Below, in pieces: positions 1 through 8,228 of a DNA stretch of 64,000 bases. The DNA is from an uncultured Desulfobulbaceae bacterium (GTDB taxonomy: Bacteria; Desulfobacterota; Desulfobulbia; Desulfobulbales; Desulfobulbaceae). The notes under the pieces were generated by a model that saw only the letters and a list, made by a program, of their open reading frames with translations, did not search any database and was not told the origin of the DNA. Each line of letters begins with the position of its first letter. The first letter of the stretch is position 1. The translations under genes and the position numbers were made by a program. Location of the stretch: positions 88,309-152,308 of the forward strand of contig CAMYLK010000006.1 of assembly GCA_947259225.1 (NCBI GenBank). The letters are read 5' to 3'.

Positions 1-215
1 TCAGGGCGTCAGCGAAAAATTTTCAGGATGTCACCGTGATTGTCGATCCGGAAGATTACGGTAAGGTCCTGAGCGAGATCAGGGAAACAGGTAATACTAC
101 CCTTAAGACAAGGTTCAGGCTTGCCGTCAAAGTGTTCCAGATGACATCAGGATACGATACAACCATTGCCAAATGGTTAAGCCAGGTAGACGTTGAAACA
201 AATCCCTATTTTTAA
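1..215 (+). CDS. purH: IMP cyclohydrolase (PurH N-domain type), 3' end only
   Basis: Partial: the window opens inside this gene and only its last 70 codons (frame starting at base 3) are present. The residues match the end of the MGS-like IMP cyclohydrolase domain of PurH (RASAKNFQDV, VIVDPEDY, TRFRLAVKVF, TSGYDTTIAKWL), which closes FAICAR to IMP, the last step of de novo purine synthesis. Translation stops with NPYF-TAA at 213-215 where bifunctional PurH would continue into the AICAR transformylase domain. This therefore looks like a stand-alone cyclohydrolase, with the transformylase encoded elsewhere. It lies 11 nt upstream of purN in the same direction, consistent with a purine operon. 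Family assignment is firm; the split architecture is inferred from the stop codon. Confidence 0.85.
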   Translation, partial: RASAKNFQDVTVIVDPEDYGKVLSEIRETGNTTLKTRFRLAVKVFQMTSGYDTTIAKWLSQVDVETNPYF

Positions 216-226
216 GGAAGAGAATC

Positions 227-802
227 ATGCAGAAAATGGCTGTTCTTGTTTCGGGTAGCGGCAGAACACTCGATAATTTCCATGAACGTATCCAGAAAGG
301 AATTCTGAATGCGTCTGTCGAGGTTGTCATATCAAATGTTTCCACTGCGCTGGGACTGGAAAAGGCAAAGAATTACGGTTACCCGGCATTTCATGCTGTG
401 GGAAACGAGGCAACCAACAAAATTATTGCAGACTTCGACATAGACCTTGTCGTCCTGGCAGGCTATCTGAAGCTCTACGCGCCGCCTGATAATCTCAAAC
501 GTTCAGTCTTGAACATTCATCCATCACTGATTCCGGCCTTTTGTGGTGACGGATGGTACGGCCATTTTGTTCATGAAGCTGTTAAAGCCAGGGGGTGTGT
601 TGTGAGCGGTTGTACAGTGCATTTTGCCAACGAAGTGTATGATGAAGGCCCCATTATTGTTCAGAAATGTGTCGCCCTTGATTATGATGATACACCTGAT
701 GATATTGCTGCCAAGGTCTTTACGGCAGAGTGTGAGGCCTATCCCGAGGCCATCAACCTGGTTGACACCAGGGGTAAGGATTTCTATTGGAACAGGGTGT
801 GA
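227..802 (+). CDS. purN: Phosphoribosylglycinamide formyltransferase PurN
   Basis: A 191-residue enzyme transferring the formyl group of 10-formyl-THF to GAR in cytosolic de novo purine synthesis. The N-terminus has the phosphate-binding loop VLVSGSGRTLDN. The catalytic region is NIHPSLIPAF (Asn and His of the N-x-H pair), and the catalytic Asp lies in VYDEGPIIVQ. Length is normal for the family. The ATG is preceded by a good Shine-Dalgarno (AAGGAAGAG, 213-221) that overlaps the stop of the cyclohydrolase gene, suggesting co-translation. pyrR follows after 6 nt. The substrate-loop segment around CGDGWYG is of the clostridial/deltaproteobacterial kind rather than the E. coli kind, by memory of the family. 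Confidence 0.93.
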   Translation: MQKMAVLVSGSGRTLDNFHERIQKGILNASVEVVISNVSTALGLEKAKNYGYPAFHAVGNEATNKIIADFDIDLVVLAGYLKLYAPPDNLKRSVLNIHPSLIPAFCGDGWYGHFVHEAVKARGCVVSGCTVHFANEVYDEGPIIVQKCVALDYDDTPDDIAAKVFTAECEAYPEAINLVDTRGKDFYWNRV

Positions 803-808
803 AACAAG

Positions 809-1345
809 ATGGCTAAACAGGTAATAATGACAGCCCAGGATATCGACCGCAGCCTTAACCGGCTGAGCCTTGAAATTCTGGAACGCAACCACGGGATAGA
901 GAATCTGGCTGTTATAGGCATTCATACTGGAGGCGTATATCTCGCCGAAAGAATCCGTCGTGAAATCGACAGTCGTGAAAAGGGATCAATAAAAACCGGG
1001 AACCTGGATATTACACTTTATCGTGATGACTGGAGCCTTATATCGCAGAATCCCATCGTCCGAAAGACAGATATTGGATTCCTCCTTGAAAATCAGAAAG
1101 TAGTGCTGGTTGATGATGTTATTTTTACCGGCAGAACAATTCGGGCGGCCATGGATGCGATTATGGATTACGGACGACCTGATTCTATCCAACTGGCCGT
1201 ACTCGTTGACCGGGGGGGAAGAGAGCTGCCCATTCAGCCTGATTATGTCGGCATGACGGTTATGGCTGGTGAAAATGAACGGGTGGATGTACTCCTGGAA
1301 GAAAAATCAGGACGTGATGAAGTTGTCGTTTTTGAAAAGGAGTGA
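809..1345 (+). CDS. pyrR: Bifunctional PyrR: pyrimidine attenuation regulator / uracil phosphoribosyltransferase
   Basis: A 178-residue type I phosphoribosyltransferase. The PRPP-binding motif VLVDDVIFTGRTIRAA is complete, and the N-terminal segment MTAQDIDRSLNRLSLEI and the loop HTGGVYLAERI are typical of PyrR. In Firmicutes PyrR binds pyr mRNA in response to UMP/UTP and also makes UMP from uracil and PRPP. In Proteobacteria the RNA-binding role is not assured, and no pyr attenuator is visible here. It begins 6 nt after the purN stop, so it is probably co-transcribed with the purine genes; no strong Shine-Dalgarno is seen. Identification by motif and length is firm; function as a regulator in this organism is inference. 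Confidence 0.92.
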   Translation: MAKQVIMTAQDIDRSLNRLSLEILERNHGIENLAVIGIHTGGVYLAERIRREIDSREKGSIKTGNLDITLYRDDWSLISQNPIVRKTDIGFLLENQKVVLVDDVIFTGRTIRAAMDAIMDYGRPDSIQLAVLVDRGGRELPIQPDYVGMTVMAGENERVDVLLEEKSGRDEVVVFEKE

Positions 1346-1382
1346 AGCTGAATAAATCGACTGGAAATGTCAGTGCATTTAT

Positions 1383-2828
1383 ATGACTAGGAAGCCTGGT
1401 AAAATTAACCGTTGTGATGATCTTGAAAAGATTTGTCAACGGGTGAAGGAAAAGTCAGTCAGTTATGATAAATACAATTTCACTGATCGTTATAACGATT
1501 TTCTGAAAGCTTTTTTTGATCTGTGCCAGGAATTTGACTCCCTGGAGGAATTTTATCGGATTTGCGTTGCCGTCCCCCTTGAGATGACAGGGCTTGAGTG
1601 CGCACTTTATCTTTACGACGAAACAAACGATGCCCTTCAGCTGGTCTGCGACACAGTACGGGGAGTCCTTGACATACCAGAGCCCGCGCCGTTGCCGGTC
1701 AGCATTCTCCAAACTGCTTACGAATCAAACACTTCCTACATCGTTCCCATCTACAGTAAATCGACAGTTGAATCCCAGACCGAGGATTCGGCATCCGGGG
1801 ACAGGTTTTCATTTGAAGATGTATACGGTAAAAACAAGATTTTCGGTATGTTTGAAGTACAGGGAGTTGAACAGCTGTCGCAGTCAGATAAATTCTTCTT
1901 CCAGAAGTATTGCAACCGGATTGGCTATAATCTTCATAACAGGCTGATTGCCAACCAGAATATCGCCCATCTCAAATTTATCAATAATCTGGTCATGGAT
2001 ATTGAACACAATATTATTGTGCCCAATATGTATTTCAAGCATATTTTCAACCAGCTCAAAAAAAAGATTCTGGAGCTCAACGAGCTGAAAGCACAATTCA
2101 GGCATTTGCCATGGCCGGAAAACTATGTCAATGAATACAAACAATGTCTCTCCCGGTGTGATGGCATTTATATGGAAATGCTTACCTATCATCAGGAACT
2201 GGTAAAACACCACGCCAATACAAGTCTGTTTCTGGAAAGTCTTTTCAGACGGGAACATTTTAAAAAGGGGCATCTTGTCCTGCGCACCAGGCGATGCTTT
2301 GTGGAAAAGGAGGTTATCCTGCCACAGCTGGAGCACTATGCCAGTAGGTTGCGGATCGCCAATGTTATAGTTGAAAGACCCCGGAACATGCTTGAAGAGG
2401 AGTTCCAGATTCTCGTTGATGTCGGTTTGCTGTCCCAGGTATATGCCAACCTTTTCTCCAATGCTGCAAAGTACGCCGGGGAAGTAATTGACCATCACGG
2501 TAATCCGCGCAAAGCACTTGCATACGGCAGGGAACTTATAGAAAATTATCCCGAAGAGGATAAACAGGGTATCAAATTCAATGTGTTCACAACTGGAGTA
2601 CACATTGACGAAGAGGAAGCGCTAAAACTTTTTGAGGAAGGAGTGCGTGGCAAGGGTAGTGAAAAACATCCTGGCACCGGACACGGTCTCGCTTTTATTA
2701 AGCATGTAATTGAACTCCATGGCGGCAAGATAGGCTATGAGGCAACTCAAGAAGGGAATAATTTTTACTTTATTCTTCCCATCCCCCCTTCCGCAAAACT
2801 GCCGGGATCGGAAGAGAGTAAAAGTTAA
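1383..2828 (+). CDS. GAF-domain histidine-kinase-like protein with degenerate G1 box
   Basis: 481 residues, no membrane segment. Roughly residues 50-190 look like a GAF sensor. A helical linker carries an H-box-like sequence (LVMDIEHNIIVPN) near residue 205. The C-terminal third is an HATPase domain with an N-box (YANLFSNAAKYAGE) and a clear G2 box (GTGHGLAFIKHVIELHGG). The G1 box, normally D-x-G-x-G-I or N-x-G-x-x-I, reads TTGVHI, so the adenine-contacting Asp/Asn is absent, and an insert rich in charged residues precedes it. It may be a weak or non-ATPase kinase. No response regulator is adjacent. The start is the first ATG of the frame; there is no obvious Shine-Dalgarno. It lies 38 nt after pyrR and may be transcribed with it. 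Confidence 0.75.
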   Translation: MTRKPGKINRCDDLEKICQRVKEKSVSYDKYNFTDRYNDFLKAFFDLCQEFDSLEEFYRICVAVPLEMTGLECALYLYDETNDALQLVCDTVRGVLDIPEPAPLPVSILQTAYESNTSYIVPIYSKSTVESQTEDSASGDRFSFEDVYGKNKIFGMFEVQGVEQLSQSDKFFFQKYCNRIGYNLHNRLIANQNIAHLKFINNLVMDIEHNIIVPNMYFKHIFNQLKKKILELNELKAQFRHLPWPENYVNEYKQCLSRCDGIYMEMLTYHQELVKHHANTSLFLESLFRREHFKKGHLVLRTRRCFVEKEVILPQLEHYASRLRIANVIVERPRNMLEEEFQILVDVGLLSQVYANLFSNAAKYAGEVIDHHGNPRKALAYGRELIENYPEEDKQGIKFNVFTTGVHIDEEEALKLFEEGVRGKGSEKHPGTGHGLAFIKHVIELHGGKIGYEATQEGNNFYFILPIPPSAKLPGSEESKS

Positions 2829-2948
2829 TCAACCTTGAACGTTCTTCAGGTTAGTTTCTATTTCTCCTTTTTGCAGACTTATCCAACCGTATTATTTAGA
2901 GGGTACCTGTAGCTTGCCATATTAAGGATAGTTTAATAGGAGTCCTTT

Positions 2949-2993
2949 GTGAAAATATCTCTTAATTCTCCATTTAAGATCGAATTGAAATGA
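2949..2993 (+). CDS. Possible 14-codon leader ORF coupled to the U32 gene
   Basis: A GTG codon at 2949 lies 6-7 nt after an AGGAG (2938-2942) and opens a 14-codon frame (begins MKISLNSPF). Its TGA at 2991-2993 overlaps the ATG of the next gene (ATGA arrangement). The downstream gene has no strong Shine-Dalgarno of its own, so translation through this mini-ORF could deliver ribosomes to it. The frame is short and could be chance; no sequence similarity is recognised. Confidence 0.3.
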   Translation: MKISLNSPFKIELK

Positions 2994-5245
2994 ACAATAA
3001 AAAATCCGGAAAATCGCCCATGGAACTGCTGGCGCCGGTCGGCTCCTTTGCCTCATTTGAGGCAGCTCTCGATGAGGGTGCTGATGCAGTTTACGTTGGC
3101 GCGCCGGAGTTGAATGCCCGTGCTCTCTCACGTGATTTCACTTACACGGAAATTAAGGCCATGATCCGGCAGGCTGCCCAAACAGGTGTGAAATTCTATA
3201 TCGCCATGAACAGCCTGCTGAAAGAAGATGAAGTTGCAAGGGCTGTTGAATGCCTGGCGTATCTGGAAGAATTGAAACCGGATGCACTCATAATACAGGA
3301 CCTGGGCCTTTTTTATCTGGCACAAAAGTATTTTCCGGGTCTTGATCTCCATGCAAGCACCCTGATGTCTGTACATAATTCCCTGGCGGTGAAGCAACTT
3401 GTGGACCAGGGATTCAAAAGGGTTGTATTGCCCAGGGAAATGTCAATTGCTGAGATAGGAATACTGTTCCGAAAGACCGGAGCAGAACTGGAGGTGTTTA
3501 TTCATGGAGCCATGTGTTTCAGCTATTCCGGTTTGTGTATGTTCAGCAGTCTCCACGGCGGGAAAAGCAGCCTGCGGGGCCAGTGTGTGCAGCCTTGCCG
3601 CCGCAAGTACACATGGCAAAAGAAAAAGGGGAGAAGCAGCGGTCGTCAGTCAGGCGGCAGGGGAGCCGGTTACCTGTTTTCCATGAACGATCTGAGCGGG
3701 ATACAGCACTTGGAAGAACTGGCAGATGCCGGGGTGGCATCACTGAAAATAGAGGGGCGGCTTAAAAGCGGCGAGTATGTTCGAAAAACAGTAAGGGCAT
3801 ACAGGCTTATGCTGGATAACCTTACCACGACGCCGGCGGCCAGGAAAAAAATTGTCGTTGAAGCTCGTCGGCTCCTCGACGAAGCCATGGGGAGGAAACG
3901 TTCGTCAGGTTTTTTTCTTAACAGTCGTCCCCAGCAGGCAATCACACCACATCTTTCCGGAAATATTGGAACTATGGTGGGTAAAGTGCATAGCCTCGAT
4001 ACTGTTTCACTGAAAGGAGGAAAACAGTTTTCCGTAATAACGGTATCACTGCGTCATCCAGTCAGTGTGGGTGACAGGCTCCGGCTTCACAATGAAAAAA
4101 GCGGAGAAAGGACGAATTTCACCCTCAAATCCCTCAAAGTCGGGCAGCGTGCCGCAACCTCGGGTAAAGCCGGCCAGAAAGTAAGGATTACTCTGCAGCA
4201 GAAAGTTCCAGGTCGGTCGGTAAAGATGTTTCAGGGCAGTCTTTTCAGGGTGGATGTGAGCACTGGTAGACAGGACGAGAAACGTTCGAGGGAACGATTG
4301 CTGAAGCCACAAATAAAGAAAATTGCACCGGATACAAACAGGGTTGAGTCTATCCTTGCTGATCTTTCCGGAAAATCCCCTTTGACGCAAGGGAGGTATG
4401 TACCACATGGAGTCTGTTCCGGAAAAAAGATGAAAACGGAAAGACTGCAATGGTGGGTAAAGGTTGGTTCAATCAGGGACATGAACATCAGGCTCCCGGT
4501 TCGGCCTGAAAAATATGTTCTGCCGCTGGGTCCGGAAAACCTGGAAGACGGTCTCAGATTATTCAAAAAATACAATGGATTTATTGTGTGGTCTCTACCG
4601 CCCATAATTATGGAAGAGAACCTGGGCTGGTATTCCAGGGCACTGGCAACACTTGAGGAAAAGGGCTACCGGGAATTCCAGTCAGGACATTTTTCACAAT
4701 CAGGGATGTTCAGTCGATTTAATGAGAAGCAGCATACGGTATCCATCTATGGAAACTATACTGTAAATATCTTAAACAGCCCTGCTCTTGAGGAGATGAG
4801 GGAACTGGGTTTTGCCGGGGTGCAGTTTTCCATTGAAACGGATGGTAATAACCTTGATGCGGCACTGAAAAATTTTAACCGGATGGCAGGAAAAGTGGGT
4901 GGTGACAAGACTTTCCTCGTGGGGCTGTACGTCTATGGCCGCCCTCCGCTTTTTACAGCCCGGCTTGATGACCCTGCTTATAACTATGGCAAGAGGTTTG
5001 TCAGCCCCAGGGGGGAGGAATATGTGCTCAGTCGAAATAATGACATGACCATTGCCCGTTCGGTTATTCCATTTGATCTGCTCGACAACCAGAAGAAACT
5101 GGAAAAAACGGGTATTGATTATCTGCTGGTCGATCTCAGTGACGGGAACATGAAAAAAAATGTGTCGGAATTTATTACCCATTACAGTCAGAAAGGAAAA
5201 CGTTCTGCCGGAATGTCGGGTAATTTTTCTGCAAACCTAGCTTGA
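2990..5245 (+). CDS. Peptidase U32 family protein (RlhA/YhbU type)
   Basis: 751 residues. The N-terminal ~330 residues are a U32 TIM-barrel-like domain: MELLAPVGSFASFEAALDEG at the start, EVFIHGAMCFSYSGLC in the middle with the conserved cysteines, then RGQCVQPCRR and SLKIEGRLKS. The C-terminal half corresponds to the extension seen in long U32 proteins. Relatives include collagenase-like proteins and E. coli RlhA, which hydroxylates C2501 of 23S rRNA; the long form with this cysteine pattern fits the RNA-modification branch better than a secreted protease (no signal peptide). A basic stretch follows the first Cys cluster. It stands alone between the kinase and the LPS block. The ATG at 2990 overlaps the stop of a possible leader peptide. 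Confidence 0.85.
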   Translation: MNNKKSGKSPMELLAPVGSFASFEAALDEGADAVYVGAPELNARALSRDFTYTEIKAMIRQAAQTGVKFYIAMNSLLKEDEVARAVECLAYLEELKPDALIIQDLGLFYLAQKYFPGLDLHASTLMSVHNSLAVKQLVDQGFKRVVLPREMSIAEIGILFRKTGAELEVFIHGAMCFSYSGLCMFSSLHGGKSSLRGQCVQPCRRKYTWQKKKGRSSGRQSGGRGAGYLFSMNDLSGIQHLEELADAGVASLKIEGRLKSGEYVRKTVRAYRLMLDNLTTTPAARKKIVVEARRLLDEAMGRKRSSGFFLNSRPQQAITPHLSGNIGTMVGKVHSLDTVSLKGGKQFSVITVSLRHPVSVGDRLRLHNEKSGERTNFTLKSLKVGQRAATSGKAGQKVRITLQQKVPGRSVKMFQGSLFRVDVSTGRQDEKRSRERLLKPQIKKIAPDTNRVESILADLSGKSPLTQGRYVPHGVCSGKKMKTERLQWWVKVGSIRDMNIRLPVRPEKYVLPLGPENLEDGLRLFKKYNGFIVWSLPPIIMEENLGWYSRALATLEEKGYREFQSGHFSQSGMFSRFNEKQHTVSIYGNYTVNILNSPALEEMRELGFAGVQFSIETDGNNLDAALKNFNRMAGKVGGDKTFLVGLYVYGRPPLFTARLDDPAYNYGKRFVSPRGEEYVLSRNNDMTIARSVIPFDLLDNQKKLEKTGIDYLLVDLSDGNMKKNVSEFITHYSQKGKRSAGMSGNFSANLA

Positions 5246-5273
5246 TTTTAACCTGAGGTATTTTTTCCATATC

Positions 5274-6161
5274 ATGCCTGACCCTAAAACAGTAGTCATT
5301 TTCGGCGGCCTGGGACTGGGAGATAACCTGGTCCAGATGGTTCTGGGAGAAAATGCCCGGGAAGCCGGGCATCAGGTTACCATGCTCAGTAGTATCATGT
5401 GTGAACTTTCTGCCTGGTTTCCTGAACATACTTTTCTGCCGTCCATTCAGCCTGAGCAGTTTGAAAGTGTGTTAAATAAATATGACCATGTTCTCTGGGC
5501 CCATGATACATTTTATCCCATATCCCCGGAACTGAAAAGCAGGTGGATCAGTTATGAGAAATATTTTCATAAACAGTACAACCGGGTTGAAAACATGGCC
5601 CTGGCTTCAGGAGAGATTTTTGGAATCGCCGAGCCTGTCCTTAATAACGGGATTGTCATTCCGGAAGGGCTGCAGTGGAGGCACCACGAGAAACGGGTTG
5701 TCATCCACCCCACAAGTGCTGAGGTAAGCAAGAATTGGCTTCCTTCAAGGTTTCTCAAACTGGCGGAGCGTCTTGCCGAAGCCGGCTTTGAGGTTGTTAT
5801 TATCATGAGTGCCCCGGAAAAACCTGCATGGGAACCTGTCATAGGCAACCGTTTTCCCCTGATCGGCTTTGATACCGTGGAAGGCTGCGCCAGGTTTATC
5901 TATGAATCAGGCTATTTCATTGGTAATGATTCGGGTGGAGGTCACCTGGCCTCCAATCTGAATATTCCTGTCTTAAGTATTCACGGACGGAGGAGCAAAG
6001 CCAGGGATTGGCAGCCGGGCTGGGGGACAGTTGAAGTCGTCTCGCCCAGCCTCAACCTTATTGGCAGCCGGCTTCGCCAGCATTACTGGAAATATTTCCT
6101 GCCGGTTGGAACAGTGGTAAAATATTTTCGCAGCCTGGTAGGAAGCGTTGAGGTATCGTAA
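5274..6161 (+). CDS. Glycosyltransferase family 9 (ADP-heptose transferase-like)
   Basis: 295 residues, short for a heptosyltransferase (usually ~330-350). The N-terminus VVIFGGLGLGDNLVQMVLGE is the GT9 acceptor-side glycine loop. The C-terminal domain has VVIHPTSAEVSKNWLPSRF and the sugar-nucleotide signature FIGNDSGGGHLASNLNIPVLSIHG. GT9 enzymes add heptose or related sugars to the inner core of lipopolysaccharide at the inner face of the membrane. The position just upstream of msbA and waaL supports a core-assembly role. The substrate cannot be told from sequence. The ATG at 5274 is the first in frame; spacing to the U32 gene is 28 nt. Confidence 0.85.
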   Translation: MPDPKTVVIFGGLGLGDNLVQMVLGENAREAGHQVTMLSSIMCELSAWFPEHTFLPSIQPEQFESVLNKYDHVLWAHDTFYPISPELKSRWISYEKYFHKQYNRVENMALASGEIFGIAEPVLNNGIVIPEGLQWRHHEKRVVIHPTSAEVSKNWLPSRFLKLAERLAEAGFEVVIIMSAPEKPAWEPVIGNRFPLIGFDTVEGCARFIYESGYFIGNDSGGGHLASNLNIPVLSIHGRRSKARDWQPGWGTVEVVSPSLNLIGSRLRQHYWKYFLPVGTVVKYFRSLVGSVEVS

Positions 6162-6231
6162 AATATGTGTAATGTCCATAAATGAGTTTTCAGCACACAG
6201 AAGAAGTCCTTCCCCGTCCTTTCTTCTTACC

Positions 6232-6260
6232 TTGACAAAAACAAGGCTTTCCTTTAGTAC
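6232..6260 (+). promoter_or_regulatory. Putative sigma-70 promoter for msbA
   Basis: A perfect -35 hexamer TTGACA (6232-6237) is followed after 17 nt by TAGTAC (6255-6260), a weak -10 match. It lies ~120 nt upstream of msbA in an otherwise empty 217-nt gap after the GT9 gene. Supported only by motif and spacing. Confidence 0.4.
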
Positions 6261-6378
6261 TGCACGTTTATACACCGTGTATTCTCCCTGGTTGACGCAC
6301 CCATCCGGTCAGCCAGGCATGATAAAAATTGTGAGCTTCCCCGGCAGGATTTCTGTTGCTCTGTAATAGAAGATATTC

Positions 6379-8109
6379 ATGACGAACAAAGAAATTATTT
6401 CCAGGCTTTATCCTGTTATAAAGCCTTACCGCGGCAAACTTGTCCTGGCTGTGATCGGCATGATCATAGTCGCCGGCCTTCAAGCAGCCCAGGCATGGAT
6501 TGTGAAGTATGTGGTTGACGATATTTTTGTCAATAAAGATGAGACCCTGCTGAAACTTCTTCCCATAGCCTTGATAGTTCTTTTTTCTGTGAAAGGCATT
6601 TTTTACTTTATTTATTCATACGCTCTCGAGGGTGTGGGCCAGAGTGTCATACGTGATCTGCGGGACAGAATATACGTACATATCCACAGCCTGTCCCTGA
6701 ATTTCTTTCACAAAAATTCCACCGGTAGCCTGACCTCACGGATAATCAACGATGTCGCTCTACTGCAGGGTGCTGTGTCGAATGCCCTTATCAGGATACT
6801 GAAAGATGCTGTCTCTGTTGTCGGCCTTCTTGTTGTAGTTTTTTATATGGACTGGCGCCTTGCAACTCTTTCAATTGTATTCCTTCCTCTTGCCTTTACA
6901 CCGATTGTCTACTTTGGCAGGAGGTTCCGTAAGATCGGTACCGACTACCAGGAAACGCTTGGTGAAACCTCCGGTATCCTGCATGAGACAATCGCCGGAG
7001 CAAGGATTGTCAAGGCATTCTGCATGGAGCATTACGAGAGGATACGGTTTGGCAAAAAAATTGATACCATTTATGACATTCTCATGAAGGACAACTGGTA
7101 CCGGAGCGTGTCACATCCCCTGATGGAAGTCATTGGGGGCCTGGCCATGGCGCTCATTATCTGGTTTGGTGGTTACCAGGTGCTGAAAGGAAACTCGACT
7201 CCCGGTTCCTTTATGGCTTTTCTGACAGCCCTTATTATGCTGTATGAACCGATAAAAGGGGTCAGTAAGATCAACTCCACAATACAGACCGGTATGGCTG
7301 CAGCCAACAGGATTTTTACCTTGCTGGATATTCGCTCAGACATAATTGAAAAGGAAGGTGCAGATGAGCTGCCGCCGTTTAAGGATACTATTGAATTCAA
7401 AGATATTGATTTTTTCTACAATGACGAAGAGCCGGTCCTGCATAATATCAATTTGCAGGTAAAAAAAGGAGAGGTCCTTGCAGTTGTTGGCCCGAGCGGC
7501 AGCGGCAAGACTACTTTGTCCAATCTCATCCCGCGGTTTTATGATGTCCATCATGGAGAACTTCTTATTGACGGGAAGGATACGATGGATGTTACGCTTA
7601 AGTCATTGCGGAAACAGATAGCCATTGTCACCCAGCAGACCATTTTGTTCAACGATACGGTCTACAATAATATTGCCTACGGCCGGGAAGGATGTTCCAG
7701 GGAAGAGGTCGAAGAAGCCGCCCGGGTGGCCTATGCAATCGATTTCATCCAGGAACTCCCTCAGGGTTTTGATACGATAATTGGTGAATCCGGAGCAAGG
7801 TTGTCCGGGGGAGAGCGGCAAAGGCTTTCCATTGCCAGGGCACTGCTCAAGGACACTCCTATCCTGGTACTTGACGAGGCAACCTCATCCCTTGATACCG
7901 AGTCTGAACGCCAGGTACAGAGAGCGCTTGAAAACCTCATGCAGCACAGAACAACAATTGTTATTGCACATCGATTGTCAACCATCAAGAACGCTGACCG
8001 GATAATTGTTTTAAAAGACGGAAAGATTGTGGAGGAAGGCACGCACGATGAACTGCTTGCCCAGCACGGTGAGTATGAACTCCTTCATAAGATGCAATAT
8101 ATTGACTGA
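6379..8109 (+). CDS. msbA: MsbA-type lipid A / polysaccharide ABC exporter
   Basis: 576 residues, a half-transporter that works as a homodimer in the inner membrane. Residues 1-~310 hold about six membrane segments. The C-terminal nucleotide-binding domain has Walker A GPSGSGKTT (~371-379), signature LSGGERQRLSIARALL (~475), Walker B ILVLDEATSSLD (~495) and the H-loop IVIAHRLST. Family members flip core-lipid A across the inner membrane. The gene sits between a heptosyltransferase-like gene and the O-antigen ligase, exactly the context of lipid A export. Start ATG at 6379; a possible sigma-70 promoter lies ~120 nt upstream. Identification of the ABC exporter is certain; lipid A as substrate is inferred from neighbours. 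Confidence 0.92.
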   Translation: MTNKEIISRLYPVIKPYRGKLVLAVIGMIIVAGLQAAQAWIVKYVVDDIFVNKDETLLKLLPIALIVLFSVKGIFYFIYSYALEGVGQSVIRDLRDRIYVHIHSLSLNFFHKNSTGSLTSRIINDVALLQGAVSNALIRILKDAVSVVGLLVVVFYMDWRLATLSIVFLPLAFTPIVYFGRRFRKIGTDYQETLGETSGILHETIAGARIVKAFCMEHYERIRFGKKIDTIYDILMKDNWYRSVSHPLMEVIGGLAMALIIWFGGYQVLKGNSTPGSFMAFLTALIMLYEPIKGVSKINSTIQTGMAAANRIFTLLDIRSDIIEKEGADELPPFKDTIEFKDIDFFYNDEEPVLHNINLQVKKGEVLAVVGPSGSGKTTLSNLIPRFYDVHHGELLIDGKDTMDVTLKSLRKQIAIVTQQTILFNDTVYNNIAYGREGCSREEVEEAARVAYAIDFIQELPQGFDTIIGESGARLSGGERQRLSIARALLKDTPILVLDEATSSLDTESERQVQRALENLMQHRTTIVIAHRLSTIKNADRIIVLKDGKIVEEGTHDELLAQHGEYELLHKMQYID

Positions 8110-8228
8110 CAGCAGAATACTTATCTGCATTATACCTGAAGAGAATTTTAAGCCGTGAAAATTTTCTGGAACATCCTTTCCGTATCCTGAAGGTCATACA
8201 TCAGCCAGGAAAAACCACCACCTGAAAT

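Noticed and set aside
1884..2603. 239-codon minus-strand frame opposite the GAF-kinase gene
   Set aside because: It mirrors the coding strand of a recognisable kinase gene, has no ribosome site and no family likeness.
6148..6366. 72-codon frame between GT9 and msbA
   Set aside because: No Shine-Dalgarno, odd composition, overlaps the GT9 end; the gap more likely holds a promoter.
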